Below are positions 36,039 to 45,339 of a stretch of 47,449 nt of DNA, piece by piece. The DNA is from Limnochordia bacterium (GTDB taxonomy: Bacteria > Bacillota > Limnochordia > Darwinibacteriales > DTU012). Below the pieces are notes generated by a model, which was not told the origin of the DNA, did no database searches, and worked only from the letters and a program-made list of their open reading frames with translations. The position numbers and the translations under genes are program-made. Where the stretch lies: assembly GCA_007116145.1 (NCBI GenBank), contig SKJB01000024.1, positions 1 to 47,449 of the forward strand. The letters are read 5' to 3'. The first letter of the stretch is position 1; the number at the start of each line of letters is the position of its first letter.

Positions 36039-38952
36039 ATCAGGATTGACAGTGGAGCAAATCGGAACCAGAAAGTATGCAGGAGAAGGGTACATGGAAG
36101 TCATGGGTCCACTGGTTCTCATGCATCTTAAGGGTAGCCCCTATGAGATTGGACTGCAGCATGGAACTCTGCTTGCACACTTAGTTCCCGATGAGTCTTT
36201 AATAGAGATGGGTGGGCAATTCAATCCTTTAACTGCTCAGGTCTCAGGTGTAAATCGCCTCATTCAAGGATTTCAGCAGTTTTACTTTAGACACAAGATA
36301 AATCCTTGGATTGACCGGAATATCCCTGAGGATGTATACAAAGAGTTAGAAGGTATTATTTATGGAGTGAGTCAAGGCCAAGAATCCGCTCCACTGGAAA
36401 TTATCATGGGTAACGTTTCTCAGGATCTAGGGATGACATTTGCCTGCACCTCGATGGCTGCTTTTGGGGAAGCAACGGCTAGTGGTTCTCTATACCATGC
36501 TCGTAACCTTGATCATATAGGTATGATAGATTGGGCCGAACATGGGTTTGTAGTAATCTACGAACCGGATCAGGGCTACCCGTTTATTACTCATATCTAC
36601 CCAATTCATGCGGGTACAATGCAAGCCATGAATAATCAAGGTATCACTGTTTCTGTGAATTACTCCCTAGTCGATCGGTCAGACAATTCCCTTGATGGGA
36701 TGGCTATGGTGTTTTTGATCCGGCAAATTGTACAATATGCATCTACTTTAGACGAAGCGATTGAAATTGTCCTCAATACGCCCCGCACCTTTGGACTGAA
36801 TATTTTAATTTCCGATAGCAAGGTCCCGGACGCTGTGGTTCTAGAAGTGGATCCGAACCGATATGCCATTAGAAGAGGTAATGATCAAGTGTTGTATACT
36901 GCTAATCGTTATAACAGCGAATACATGCAACAGTTCCAGACTCCTGGTTGGCTAGCTTCGGCTCGTCGTGAAAATCGCCTATCCCAGTTCTTTGCAGATA
37001 ACCATGGGAAGGTCACCGTCGAATCTCTGGTAAATTTACTGCGGGATCGGAATGAGCCTGGAAGTGTTGGGTATGATGGATTGGTGGATGGTATAAATAA
37101 TGCAGGTTCGCTGCTATCTTGTGTGTTTTCTCCGAATGAGCAGATGATGTGGATTTCCATAATCGATGATCAGCGTGGATCACCGGACACAGAACTCTAT
37201 GCTTTTAGCCTTAGTCGGGCTTTAGCTGGTGATGAGCCTGCTGTCTTTTCTCGGAATATCCCAGCAACCCAAGAGGAGCAAAATTTCGTTAACTGGTTGC
37301 TAGTCCGTAAGGCCACCATTGCGTACTCAAAAAATCAATTGTCTGTTGCCCTGGAGTATTTATCGCAAATTGATCTGGAGTTTAGTGAGGCCGAAGCGGT
37401 GTTAAATCTCAAAGCCCACATCTATTTTCGATTAGGAAATAACACACAGGCTATGCATTACTTCCAAATTCTCGCAGATTGCCCCCAAGTTGCAGAACCT
37501 TTTTATCATCTAGAGGCGCATGCTATTCTTGGAGCTTTCAATGATAGTGCAGGGAATCGTGAGGCTGCACTGGCAAGTTATGAGAAAGCTCTCCAGATTA
37601 CGATTCCAGATTTAGGAGGCAATACGACTTTTTACCAGCGGTTAGCAGAAGCAGGATTACAAAGACCGATCTATATAGAATCTACGAAGTCCGGTTACTA
37701 CTTTACGAATAAAGACAGCGCGATTGTGGAATTCCTAAGAGCTCCCAAAGCTATCCCTATCAAGGATCTCCTATCGGATAGCAAGTATGATGGGAGGCAG
37801 ATTGCCAACGTTAGAATTCTAGGAGTACACAATACAGATAAAGAAATACTTGCTCGAATCATTCAACTCCAACCAGGAACTACATTTAGTGCAGCTCAGT
37901 TTCAGGCAGGAAAACGCCGTTTGAATGCTTTACAAGCATTCGAACCGGTTCAAATATATGTGGTTCCGGCTAGTGAGACCCATGTAGATATTGTGGTTCG
38001 GATCAGTGAGGGGTTTGGCCTATATCTTGATCCCGTGGAATTTGTGATTGAGACAATCTTAAATCTCAGGCAAAAAAGTGTTTCCATGCGTTATTATAAT
38101 GTAGGAGGGACACTAGCTTCCATTGGTGGAGAATATGGCTTTGGAACGAATAATCGGAGAGTTGCTTCCCTTACATTTCCTTTATATGCCTGGCCGACCA
38201 CTATCCGCTATCAGTCACAAACGAATAAAACGAAATTGGTTTGGGGTGATCACATCGGTAGTGAATATACCCTAGATCGAGCCGATCTTTCTGTCAGTAC
38301 TCAGGTTCCACTTGGACATAGGAGTACGGTAGCACTAACAGCAGGGTATTTTAAAAGCGACGTCAGCAGCTTAAGTACAGCTACAGGCTTAGTTGTAACT
38401 AGTAAGGAATACTTCAAGCTAGCCTCGACCATTCAAACAGGGGTGCCTGGTAGTACCACTTGGACCCAAAGAGGAACTACTGCTCAAATTGGGGCATCCA
38501 TCCTTGGAAATGCTAAAGACCTAACCGAGTATTATCCTCGTTTGCGGTTGCAAGCGCGAAACGTATCGTATCTAGGTGGAGGTTTTACTTCCCGTCTAGA
38601 ACTTGATGCAGCATGGACCCAAAGTAATACCCCGTTTGAGTGGAGATATCGTTTAGGAGGCAACGGACAGCTTGGCACAAGTGATTCCATGTTTGTAGGC
38701 GAGATGTATGTGTATTCCAACTTCGAAGTTCAACGATATTTTACTCATCACTTAGCAGCCCATTTCAATTTTGAGGCAGCTAAAATCTGGGAGAACGAAG
38801 CAAATCGAGAGCTAAGTAGTCTTTTGTACAGTGTCGGTGGAGGCATGACATATAAGACACCAGTAGGAATCGATGTCCGTGCGCAATATAGCAGAAATTT
38901 AACTCTAGCAGATATGCATAGTGTAACAATTGGCATTGTCAATCGGTTTTAG
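35935..38952 (+). CDS. Ntn-hydrolase (C45-type) fused to TPR-like linker, POTRA and Omp85-like barrel
   Basis: A 1005-aa fusion that looks like an enzyme carried on its own outer-membrane barrel. Residues 1-34 are a signal peptide. Residues about 45-430 match the C45 / acyl-CoA:isopenicillin N acyltransferase group: Cys171 in ACTSMAAFGEATASG is the expected autocatalytic nucleophile, followed by YHARNLDH (187-194). Residues about 450-560 are TPR-like helix pairs. A POTRA-like domain covers about 623-692 (NVRILGVHNTDKEIL...GTTF). A beta-barrel of alternating strands runs from about 695 to the terminal Phe1005. This layout parallels type Vd proteins (patatin-POTRA-barrel). The barrel's expected loop-6 Arg-Gly motif is replaced by YRLGGNGQLGTSD (905-917). 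The start is uncertain: GTG 35935, or ATG 35956 (998 aa). Substrate unknown; amide or acyl transfer is likely from the family. Confidence 0.82.
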   Translation: MKGRFIHMNYHHQIGRVLILFMLFLVLLSSVSLGKSGLTVEQIGTRKYAGEGYMEVMGPLVLMHLKGSPYEIGLQHGTLLAHLVPDESLIEMGGQFNPLTAQVSGVNRLIQGFQQFYFRHKINPWIDRNIPEDVYKELEGIIYGVSQGQESAPLEIIMGNVSQDLGMTFACTSMAAFGEATASGSLYHARNLDHIGMIDWAEHGFVVIYEPDQGYPFITHIYPIHAGTMQAMNNQGITVSVNYSLVDRSDNSLDGMAMVFLIRQIVQYASTLDEAIEIVLNTPRTFGLNILISDSKVPDAVVLEVDPNRYAIRRGNDQVLYTANRYNSEYMQQFQTPGWLASARRENRLSQFFADNHGKVTVESLVNLLRDRNEPGSVGYDGLVDGINNAGSLLSCVFSPNEQMMWISIIDDQRGSPDTELYAFSLSRALAGDEPAVFSRNIPATQEEQNFVNWLLVRKATIAYSKNQLSVALEYLSQIDLEFSEAEAVLNLKAHIYFRLGNNTQAMHYFQILADCPQVAEPFYHLEAHAILGAFNDSAGNREAALASYEKALQITIPDLGGNTTFYQRLAEAGLQRPIYIESTKSGYYFTNKDSAIVEFLRAPKAIPIKDLLSDSKYDGRQIANVRILGVHNTDKEILARIIQLQPGTTFSAAQFQAGKRRLNALQAFEPVQIYVVPASETHVDIVVRISEGFGLYLDPVEFVIETILNLRQKSVSMRYYNVGGTLASIGGEYGFGTNNRRVASLTFPLYAWPTTIRYQSQTNKTKLVWGDHIGSEYTLDRADLSVSTQVPLGHRSTVALTAGYFKSDVSSLSTATGLVVTSKEYFKLASTIQTGVPGSTTWTQRGTTAQIGASILGNAKDLTEYYPRLRLQARNVSYLGGGFTSRLELDAAWTQSNTPFEWRYRLGGNGQLGTSDSMFVGEMYVYSNFEVQRYFTHHLAAHFNFEAAKIWENEANRELSSLLYSVGGGMTYKTPVGIDVRAQYSRNLTLADMHSVTIGIVNRF

Positions 38953-39075
38953 TTAGCCAGGATCTTAGATAGTATGGGGGATAATAACACCTGAATCGGA
39001 GTTGTGCGCCGTAGATGCTTTGTTTTTATGCCTACAATAAAAGGATTTTCAGACCTTGAGCGAGAAAGAGATTAG

Positions 39076-40542
39076 TTGGTAATACGGAGTCTAGAAAATC
39101 CTAGGGAGTGTTTCATAATAAAAATTACTTCGCAACCTGATGAAAGTGAATCGGTGCTTACGTATAATCAGTTATTATCTTTTTATTTGCCTTTAGCAGT
39201 AACACCCTTTCTTATCGCGTCAAGCCACTCTTTAGTCAATGCTGCGATGGCGCGTTTAGCGTATCCTGATCTAAGTATTGCTACTTTTAGTGTGGTGCAG
39301 GCTTTAGCAAATGTAATTAAATCGCCTGGTTTATTAGCACGAGAGTTGAATGTTTCGTTAGTCGATCGAACAGCTAGTCTTCGCTTGACGAACCAATTCC
39401 TTTTTGCTTTAGCTGGTTTTTATGTGTCTATATTGTTAGTATTTGGATATACCTCGTTAGGAGAATGGTTTCTTCAAACTGTAATGGGTATTCATGATCC
39501 GGATGTGATTGCTTTTGCCTATATTGCAATGCGGATAATTTGGGTGCTACCCATTGTGGAGATATTACGGAATCGTATTCAAGGCTTGTCGATTGGTCTT
39601 CGAAGAACAGGCTTGGTGTCAATGGGAACCTTTGTGAGACTCATTGTGTTAGCTCTATTTTTAGCTTGGGCGGTCCATAACCAGTCGTTAACAGGTATCT
39701 ATGTTGCAAGTGTATCTTGGGTGGTCGGTATCGGCATTGAAGGACTATTTTTGGGTATTTTTTTCAAGCACAATGTGGGGTCAACTAAAGAGGCCGCTAA
39801 GATGCTACCTATTCGCCATGAAAAGGCGCTGACGATAAAAACTATACTTACATTTTTTATCCCGCTCGCCTTGATGGTGACCCTAGAAACGTTCTTTCAA
39901 CCATATATGCAGAGTGCTATCGCCAGAAGCCCTGTTAACCCTACTCAATCTCTGGCAGCTTATGGGGTTGCTTGGGGTCTTTTCATGTTAATTGCCAATC
40001 CGATTCGCGGACTTCATCAGTGCTCGTTAGTTTTTCTTGCTGAGGAAGGTAGAACCCAGTTTGTGCGCGTGCGAACATTCTGCTTAGCGATCGGTGGCTG
40101 CTTGTCTGGTATTGCATTCGTTATTGGGATTACGCCCATAGGCTATTGGATTCTCCGGTATGTAATTGGAGTGACTGAACCCGTAGCACAGATTGGGCGC
40201 CTTGTAATACTAGCTTTTTTTGCCTATCCAGTACTACGAGCTTGGGCTGAGTTTCACTGGGGTATATTAATGGGAGAAAGAAATACTTCCGTTATCGGGT
40301 TTGCTAAAGTTCTCAACATGGGATCGGCTATTGTAGGCATAAGTTTATTTATTGGTCCCTTGCAAGTTCTAGTTCCTCTCCCGCCAGCTATACTAGGAGG
40401 GATTACATTCACTCTTGGTCAAGCTGTCGAAAGTATTTATCTGTGGTTCTATGTAACAAAGCATCAACGATCTACAGTGCTAGATATTGGTGAATCTCCC
40501 CAGCCTACACCGAAGGTCGTGAGCTCGCAAGGAGACCATTAG
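39076..40542 (+). CDS. Multi-pass membrane transporter, MATE/ANKH-like (MOP superfamily-like)
   Basis: About 488 aa with roughly twelve hydrophobic helices in two halves; the family call is tentative. Segments such as HSLVNAAMARLAYPDLSIATFSV and the ANPIRGLHQ region in the second half recall the MOP exporters (MATE and ANK-like). The substrate cannot be named; a lipid-linked or small-molecule flipping role is possible. The start is unclear: TTG 39076 has only a weak AAAGAG site, while the strong AGGGAG (39103-39108) is followed by ATA ATA AAA ATT, with no normal start. The C-terminal tail is soluble. Confidence 0.6.
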   Translation: MVIRSLENPRECFIIKITSQPDESESVLTYNQLLSFYLPLAVTPFLIASSHSLVNAAMARLAYPDLSIATFSVVQALANVIKSPGLLARELNVSLVDRTASLRLTNQFLFALAGFYVSILLVFGYTSLGEWFLQTVMGIHDPDVIAFAYIAMRIIWVLPIVEILRNRIQGLSIGLRRTGLVSMGTFVRLIVLALFLAWAVHNQSLTGIYVASVSWVVGIGIEGLFLGIFFKHNVGSTKEAAKMLPIRHEKALTIKTILTFFIPLALMVTLETFFQPYMQSAIARSPVNPTQSLAAYGVAWGLFMLIANPIRGLHQCSLVFLAEEGRTQFVRVRTFCLAIGGCLSGIAFVIGITPIGYWILRYVIGVTEPVAQIGRLVILAFFAYPVLRAWAEFHWGILMGERNTSVIGFAKVLNMGSAIVGISLFIGPLQVLVPLPPAILGGITFTLGQAVESIYLWFYVTKHQRSTVLDIGESPQPTPKVVSSQGDH

Positions 40543-40580
40543 GACTCTTTATTTAAAGACAACATGAAGGAGTTGGGCAC

Positions 40581-41045
40581 ATGAAGATTGGAATTGTTAT
40601 TTATTCGAAAAGCGGTAATACCCTCTTAGTAGCAGAAGCTCTAGCTAAGAATCTCATTAGCTTAGGACATTTAGCATCCCTCGAGAAACTAACAGCAGTG
40701 GATAAAAAGCAAATTGATGTCAAAAAAATTGTGCTTGAGTCGGCACCAAAATTAGATGGATATGATGTAGTAATTCTTGGCTCTCCCGTTCATGGCTTTT
40801 CTCTATCGCCAGTAATGCAAGCGTATTTGCTGCAAACTAGTGAACTGGCTGGGAAAAGAGTCAAAGGGTTTGTCACCCAGCATTTTCCTTATCCATGGAT
40901 GGGTGGTAGTCGAGCATTAGGTCAGATGATGACGGCTTGTAAGGCAAAGGGAGCCCATGGAGAGAATACAGGTATTGTTAATTGGTCAAGTAAGCACAGG
41001 GATCAGCGCATTCAGGAGGTGATCGAGAAGCTTAGCGCTATTTAG
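40581..41045 (+). CDS. Flavodoxin-like protein
   Basis: A 154-aa flavodoxin fold. SKSGNT (9-14) after strand one is the phosphate-binding loop for FMN, and the GSPVHGFSLSP segment (about 68-78) sits where the second FMN loop is expected. AGGAG at 40569-40573 supports the ATG. It could serve as an electron carrier or in an NAD(P)H-dependent reductase. The next gene begins 12 bases later, so the two are coupled. Confidence 0.8.
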   Translation: MKIGIVIYSKSGNTLLVAEALAKNLISLGHLASLEKLTAVDKKQIDVKKIVLESAPKLDGYDVVILGSPVHGFSLSPVMQAYLLQTSELAGKRVKGFVTQHFPYPWMGGSRALGQMMTACKAKGAHGENTGIVNWSSKHRDQRIQEVIEKLSAI

Positions 41046-41056
41046 GAGACACACCG

Positions 41057-42172
41057 ATGAATGGAGATGAACCAATGAAATGGGAAAGTACCTATCTAGA
41101 TTGGATTATGGCGAAGGCTGACCAGAGTTTCACGGCGCCAATTTCTCATATTACAGACAAAATCGCACCTTTGAGTCCAGGAGATTCTCACGATTACTAC
41201 TCAAACGGCGATTATTGGTGGCCCAATCCCAATACACCCACAGGTTTGCCCTATATTCGCCGGGATGGGCAGTCAAATCCTGAGGCTTTTTTGGAGCATC
41301 GCCAAATTTTACGACAGATGCGCAGTCATGTAGCGAATTTAGCTGCAGGTTATCTAATCACACAAGATGAGCTTTATGCTCACCGAGCAACCTTGTGGTT
41401 GCAGGAGTTCTTTTTAGATGAGAAGACCAAGATGCGTCCCCATCTGATTTATGCCCAAGCGATTCCTGGTGTCTGTGATGGGCGAGGAATTGGAATTATT
41501 GATACATTGCACTTAATTGATGTGCCAGTAGCGATTCAAACGCTAAAGACAGCGAGTTGTATGCCGCCAGAACTCTATATGCGATTACAACAGTGGTTTG
41601 CTAATTATTTGTCATGGATGACCACCCATCCCTATGGATTAGAGGAGAGAGAAGCGAAGAATAACCATGGTGTCTGTTGGCATGTTCAAGCAGGCATATT
41701 TGCCAGATTCACGAATAACGAGCAGATTATCAAGTCGTTAATCCAACGTTATAAGCAAGTATATCTTCCTGAGCAAATGGATCTTGATGGTAGTTTTCCT
41801 GCAGAGTTACAACGTACAAAGCCGTATGGATACTCAATTTTTCAATTGGATAATATGATAAACCTTTGTCAGATTTTATCGACTCCAGAGGAAAATCTGT
41901 GGGAGTTTCAACTGCCAGATGGACGCAGTATTCAGCGAGCTCTGGAATTTCTCTACCCTTACATGCTCGACAAAACACAATGGCCCTATGATCCCGATGT
42001 ACAATCATATGATAATTGGCCAGTAGCTGTTACTGGATTGTTATTTGCAGGGATAGCGTGTAAACAACCTAAGTATATCCAACTGTGGAAGGAACTGACA
42101 AAAGATCCAAAGGATCCCGAAGTGCGACGTAACATGGCGATTCGACAACCAATCTTGTGGCTGAGGAAGTAA
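41057..42172 (+). CDS. Alginate-lyase-fold protein, probably cytoplasmic
   Basis: A 371-aa (alpha/alpha)-barrel protein of the alginate lyase family (PF05426 type), which break uronic-acid polysaccharides by elimination. Conserved early segments are SPGDSHDYYSNGDYWWPNP and GLPYIRRDG. The NNHGVCWH motif (about 203-210) holds the Asn/His pair, and QRTKPYGYS the Tyr expected near the active site. There is no signal peptide, so the protein stays inside the cell, unusual for polysaccharide lyases but known among family members in surface-glycan clusters. AGGAG lies 8 bases before ATG 41057. Substrate unknown; related to lyases acting on oligouronates. Confidence 0.8.
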   Translation: MNGDEPMKWESTYLDWIMAKADQSFTAPISHITDKIAPLSPGDSHDYYSNGDYWWPNPNTPTGLPYIRRDGQSNPEAFLEHRQILRQMRSHVANLAAGYLITQDELYAHRATLWLQEFFLDEKTKMRPHLIYAQAIPGVCDGRGIGIIDTLHLIDVPVAIQTLKTASCMPPELYMRLQQWFANYLSWMTTHPYGLEEREAKNNHGVCWHVQAGIFARFTNNEQIIKSLIQRYKQVYLPEQMDLDGSFPAELQRTKPYGYSIFQLDNMINLCQILSTPEENLWEFQLPDGRSIQRALEFLYPYMLDKTQWPYDPDVQSYDNWPVAVTGLLFAGIACKQPKYIQLWKELTKDPKDPEVRRNMAIRQPILWLRK

Positions 42173-42196
42173 ATTAACTCCTCTGTGGTCCCGTTG

Positions 42197-43672
42197 TTAG
42201 AGTTCAACTTCCTGAAAAACAAAACTAGAACCAAGAATTGGGACACTGTTTCTTCTGCCCTTTTTGTTGATGATGATTAGTGCATATGCCGTGCCCTCCG
42301 GTGTCCCAATTGTAATTCCGTGATAGGGAAACCACTCGTTTTCCGAAGCGTCTAAGTAATCCGTGGAGTATAAGGAACCAGATAGCCCCATCGCTAGTAA
42401 TTGGTGATCTTTGGTATAAAACTCTACGAAAATAGTGACCCGTGCTCCTCTCCCTTGACCGCTCTTGGCAAACTGGCCCCTCACTACGTAAATCTTTCCT
42501 GGTGTAACGGGCACTCTTTGTTTGATATGAGCATCTTTTCTTCCTGCTTGAAACTGCACGGTATAGGAGTTGTTAGGAGAAAATGTAGTACCAGCGGTCG
42601 CATGATAGAATACCCATCCAACATGTCTATGTTGTTTGAACTCTTCGTTCCACAATAGATTTTTCGTCAGATGCGTAGATTTTCGTTTCTGATGTTTCGC
42701 ATATTCCCACTCGATTGCTGGCCATACCGCTTGCAATGTTTGTTGGTATGAAAATTTGTCTGTGGCAATTCTACGACCCTTCTCGGCAATTCTTTTTCGC
42801 TCGTTCTCATGGTGTAAATAATAGTCCACCAATTGCAATGTTTCTGCAGGAGAGTTCGATACAACGCAGTCAACACCAGGATGCAATTTATGACGAACAG
42901 CTTCCGTGTTGGAGGTCAAGAGAAACCCTCCACTAGCTAATATGTCTAGGGTTCGATTGCTCAGTTGGTCCGTGCTTGTTTGGATACTGATGCTAATTCT
43001 CGCTGAGCTATAGCATTTTGGTGTTTCTGTAAAAGGCAGTTTCCCTTGAAGAATGCCAACTTTTGGCTTTTCGATATGATAATAACGATGGATTTTTTCC
43101 CAGTCCCGTCCCCAGATTCTCAAGTCATACCTTTGGTTAAATAGGGATACAACCAGATCATAAATACTTTTGAATCGCAACTCACCGAGAAAGAAATTTC
43201 CGTTGGCTACAACAGCTGCATCGCAAGCATAATGAGGTTCTACCGAATACTGCTTATGGAATGAAGGATTACAACCGATATCAAAAAAAATAGACTTAAT
43301 CCCCATTTGATCATATCGCGAAATACAGCGATGACTGCGAGTCAAAACGAAGGAGGGACGCATCGCAGCACAATACGGTTTTGACCAGCGCTCAAAATGG
43401 AGCCAATCTTCTTCCGCGAAATAAACATGAAATAGACGGTGCTTTTCTAACAGCTCACCAATGGATTGCAAGGTTTTACTCATTACAGCCTTCTGGTGCC
43501 AGATATCCCAGCCCATATCCATAATCATATCAGGGTGAAGTTGCAGAATCGTCTGCTCAAGTTTGTCTGCATCGAACTGATCGAGAACGATTACTTGATG
43601 TCCTAGTTCTTGAAGGGCTCCCCCTAGCGAGTGACGAAAAATGTCGAACGTCATCAAAGCAAGTATCTTCAC
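42197..43672 (-). CDS. CgeB-type glycosyltransferase with C-terminal carbohydrate-binding-like domain
   Basis: A 491-aa protein. Residues up to about 335 are a CgeB-like GT-B glycosyltransferase; LDILASGGFLLTSNTEAVRH is the family signature, shared with the paralogue at 27317-28306. From about residue 338 (NLLWNEEF) to the end the sequence looks like a jelly-roll carbohydrate-binding domain (CBM_4_9 type), with VPVTPGKIYVVRGQF and FYTKDHQLLAMG. Fusion of a cytoplasmic glycosyltransferase with such a module is uncommon. The GTG at 43672 follows AGGGGG at a 7-base spacing; the TTG at 43678 lies too near. It has no signal peptide. Confidence 0.75.
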   Translation of the reverse strand: MKILALMTFDIFRHSLGGALQELGHQVIVLDQFDADKLEQTILQLHPDMIMDMGWDIWHQKAVMSKTLQSIGELLEKHRLFHVYFAEEDWLHFERWSKPYCAAMRPSFVLTRSHRCISRYDQMGIKSIFFDIGCNPSFHKQYSVEPHYACDAAVVANGNFFLGELRFKSIYDLVVSLFNQRYDLRIWGRDWEKIHRYYHIEKPKVGILQGKLPFTETPKCYSSARISISIQTSTDQLSNRTLDILASGGFLLTSNTEAVRHKLHPGVDCVVSNSPAETLQLVDYYLHHENERKRIAEKGRRIATDKFSYQQTLQAVWPAIEWEYAKHQKRKSTHLTKNLLWNEEFKQHRHVGWVFYHATAGTTFSPNNSYTVQFQAGRKDAHIKQRVPVTPGKIYVVRGQFAKSGQGRGARVTIFVEFYTKDHQLLAMGLSGSLYSTDYLDASENEWFPYHGITIGTPEGTAYALIIINKKGRRNSVPILGSSFVFQEVEL

Positions 43673-43764
43673 TCGCAAGCCCCCTAAGACATTGATGGTA
43701 TAGTATATGGCTACTTAGGGAGAAAAGTGATATGGGACTGGTGAAATTGACAGCTTTATGCCCC

Positions 43765-45306
43765 TTAGGCTCTCTTTTGCGTAGCCCTAGTGGGGTATTC
43801 TCTTATCTCGGGTAGAGATTCTAGTGTCTCGCCATAGCTTGTGAGAATCAGTTCTGTGGAAATGCGAGCGGATTCGAATATGGTAGGAAGGCCGCTGCCT
43901 GGGTGTGTGCCCCCACCCACTAAATAGCAGTGATCGAGCTCTTCAAACTGGTTGTGAGGCCGAAAGCCAAGCATTTGGGTTAAATTGTGTGCAAGATTAA
44001 ACGTTGCTCCATTGTAAACATGGATATCTTGCTCCCAATTGCTCGGCGAAATCACCCGTTCGCTCTCAATGTGTTGTCGAATATCTGTTAAACCCGCCTT
44101 CTTCTCGAGGATGTCTAGTACTCGTTCGCGAAATACTGGTGTCTCGTTATCCCAATCAATACTACTAGAATTGTTCGCCACTGGCACCAATACATACAGA
44201 GCAGATTTCCCGCTTGGGGCCAGGTTGGGATCCGTAACAGAAGCGTTTTGGATATACACCGATGGATCATCAGATAATACCTTCTCCTTGGAGATTTCGT
44301 CCACATTCTTTTTGTAACTCTTGGCGAACACAATGGTGTGGTGAGGAAGATCATAGACTTTGTCAAGTCCAAGATATACCATGAATGTGGAACACGAATA
44401 CTTCTTTTGACGCAGCTTTTGATCGCTATATTTCACCCGATGTTTAGCAGCTATAAGATGCGTCATGGCATGCGCGAAATCAGCGTTAATCACTACGTCA
44501 TCAGCCATGATCTGTTCACCATTCTCTAACAACACTCCTATGGCTCGCTTGTTGTCAACAATGATTTCCTTTACTCCACTAGAAAGGTGAATATTTCCTC
44601 CTTCTTCCTCAATCACCTTCGCCATGCCTGTTGCTATCTGATTTAATCCACCCATCACATGATAGATGCCACCTGCATGCTCAATATATGAGATAATACT
44701 AAATGTGCCTGGACACTCCCACGGAGACATGCCTAGATATTTTGCCTGGAATGTAAAGGCTATCCTTAGTTCTTCCTCATCAAAATATTGCCCGAGCTTA
44801 TTTATGAGACTATACTGAGCGTCGAGCTTCGTAATCGATCGTAGGAATTGCTTCTTAAAGTATGACGTCCAGGAAAGGTAAGGTATGCTAAGGCAAGGGA
44901 TTAATGTGTCAAACTTCTTCTTTTCTTTTTCGAGAAACTTCAAATAGCCAGGGTAGCTTCCTGGGAAAACGCGTTCAAGCTGTTCTTTCATCTGTTTTTC
45001 GTCTCTTGTAGGATAGAACTCTTTACCTCCCTCAAACACTAACCGATACAGGGGATCTATCTCCTGTAGAGTCATATAATCAGTGAGACGACGTCCACTC
45101 AGCTCAAACATCTGCTTTAGAACGTAGTCCATCATTAAGAAGGTTGGACCTAGATCAAAGCGAAAGCCATCTTGTGTAAATGACGAAGTCCTACCTCCTA
45201 TATAAGATTGTTTTTCAAAGATATCTACTTGATACCCCCGACTAGCCAACAACATCCCTGTGGTAAGACCGCCTGGTCCCGCTCCCACAATAATCACTTT
45301 TTTCAT
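43765..45306 (-). CDS. Phytoene-desaturase/CrtI-family FAD oxidoreductase
   Basis: A 513-aa FAD-dependent amine-oxidase-fold enzyme of the carotenoid desaturase group (CrtI/CrtN/CrtP-like). The start has GAGPGGLTTGMLLASRG (7-23 or so) and an acidic end of strand two (FEKQSYIGGRTSSF). The C-terminal LVGGGTHPGSGLPTIFESA is the FAD-binding signature of phytoene desaturases. The ATG at 45306 follows GGAGGAG. It acts at the membrane on a carotenoid or prenyl lipid; the substrate is not fixed by sequence. It is the last gene of a minus-strand run with GPx, UbiA and UbiB. Confidence 0.85.
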   Translation of the reverse strand: MKKVIIVGAGPGGLTTGMLLASRGYQVDIFEKQSYIGGRTSSFTQDGFRFDLGPTFLMMDYVLKQMFELSGRRLTDYMTLQEIDPLYRLVFEGGKEFYPTRDEKQMKEQLERVFPGSYPGYLKFLEKEKKKFDTLIPCLSIPYLSWTSYFKKQFLRSITKLDAQYSLINKLGQYFDEEELRIAFTFQAKYLGMSPWECPGTFSIISYIEHAGGIYHVMGGLNQIATGMAKVIEEEGGNIHLSSGVKEIIVDNKRAIGVLLENGEQIMADDVVINADFAHAMTHLIAAKHRVKYSDQKLRQKKYSCSTFMVYLGLDKVYDLPHHTIVFAKSYKKNVDEISKEKVLSDDPSVYIQNASVTDPNLAPSGKSALYVLVPVANNSSSIDWDNETPVFRERVLDILEKKAGLTDIRQHIESERVISPSNWEQDIHVYNGATFNLAHNLTQMLGFRPHNQFEELDHCYLVGGGTHPGSGLPTIFESARISTELILTSYGETLESLPEIREYPTRATQKRA

Positions 45307-45339
45307 GTCGCACTCCTCCAAATCAATGCTAAAATTATC

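Noticed and set aside
42164..42213. Imperfect inverted repeat between the convergent alginate-lyase and CgeB ends
   Set aside because: Arms lie in both coding ends, with a mismatch and no T run on either side; too weak to call a terminator.
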